The translations under genes were made by a program, and so were the position numbers. The notes under the pieces are model-generated. The model was not told where the DNA came from and did no database searches. It worked only from the letters and a program-made list of their open reading frames with translations. A DNA stretch of 13,624 nucleotides from an uncultured Actinomyces sp. Its GTDB lineage: Bacteria; Actinomycetota; Actinomycetes; Actinomycetales; Actinomycetaceae. Where the stretch lies: positions 1 to 13,624 of the forward strand of contig CALIZH010000112.1 in the NCBI GenBank assembly GCA_938028585.1. Direction: 5' to 3'. The stretch's first letter is position 1. Each line of letters opens with the position of its first letter. This document shows, piece after piece, positions 13,609 through 13,624 of the stretch.

Positions 13609-13624
13609 TGGCCCGCCCCACTCA
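13608..13624 (+). CDS. Start of a further operon gene, cut by the window edge
   Basis: The ATG at 13608 overlaps the preceding stop as TGATG and has GGGAGG (13593-13598) 9 bases upstream. Only MARPT and part of a sixth codon are visible, so nothing can be said of the product. Confidence 0.5.

Noticed and set aside
1..13624. tRNA genes, rRNA and CRISPR arrays
   Set aside because: No T-loop-like GGTTCGAATCC with matching stems and no regularly spaced repeats were seen on reading. A tRNA-scan would be the decisive check.

Overview
The window joins two very different pieces of DNA. Bases 1 to about 8064 are of moderate GC (48% in the sampled line 4981-5040). They carry eight genes, all on the minus strand and tightly packed, with overlaps or short gaps between most of them. 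From about 8065 to the end the DNA is GC-rich (73% in the sampled line 8161-8220), with strong Shine-Dalgarno sites and G/C-ending codons. The GC-rich part, its luxS and an actinobacterial-type hypothetical protein suggest a high-GC actinobacterium, perhaps of the Actinomycetaceae. This is an inference from composition and remembered families, not a database result. The moderate-GC block is best read as acquired DNA.

Minus-strand block, in transcription order from the right: a class I SAM-dependent methyltransferase (6801-7709), an acyltransferase-3 membrane protein (5611-6804), a four-helix membrane protein resembling YvaD/DUF5360 (5081-5488), S-adenosylmethionine synthetase (3830-5035), two SMR-family transporter subunits (3457-3843 and 3137-3460), a soluble MprF/LPG-synthase-type aminoacyl-transferase domain (2134-3108), and a two-domain reductase resembling fatty acyl-CoA reductases (79-2043). 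Together they look like a small pathway that makes and exports a modified metabolite, possibly a lipid: chain reduction, aminoacylation, acylation, methylation with its own SAM supply, and export by a paired SMR pump. No substrate can be read from the sequence. The MetK has asparagine in place of a near-invariant active-site histidine.

Junction and middle: a gene-free stretch (7710-8064) carries short direct and inverted repeats. It is followed by an intact luxS on the minus strand (8065-8532), an AT-rich spacer with operator-like repeats, and a frameshifted gene of an actinobacterial hypothetical family (8681-9666, minus). A mostly gene-free region follows (9690-10269).

Right part, plus strand: two small unrecognised genes (10270-10569 and 10839-11477), each preceded by a striking pyrimidine-rich leader. 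The first leader also holds a terminator-like hairpin. After a 438-base gap come an MT-A70 family adenine methyltransferase (11916-12722) and a chain of small genes coupled by ATGA or TGATG overlaps (12719-13207, 13204-13608, 13608 onward). A two-helix membrane ORF (12774-12971) is nested out of frame in the first of these. This has the look of a plasmid, phage or integrative-element module. There is one clear and two possible frameshifts, so either the element is decaying or the sequence contains indel errors.
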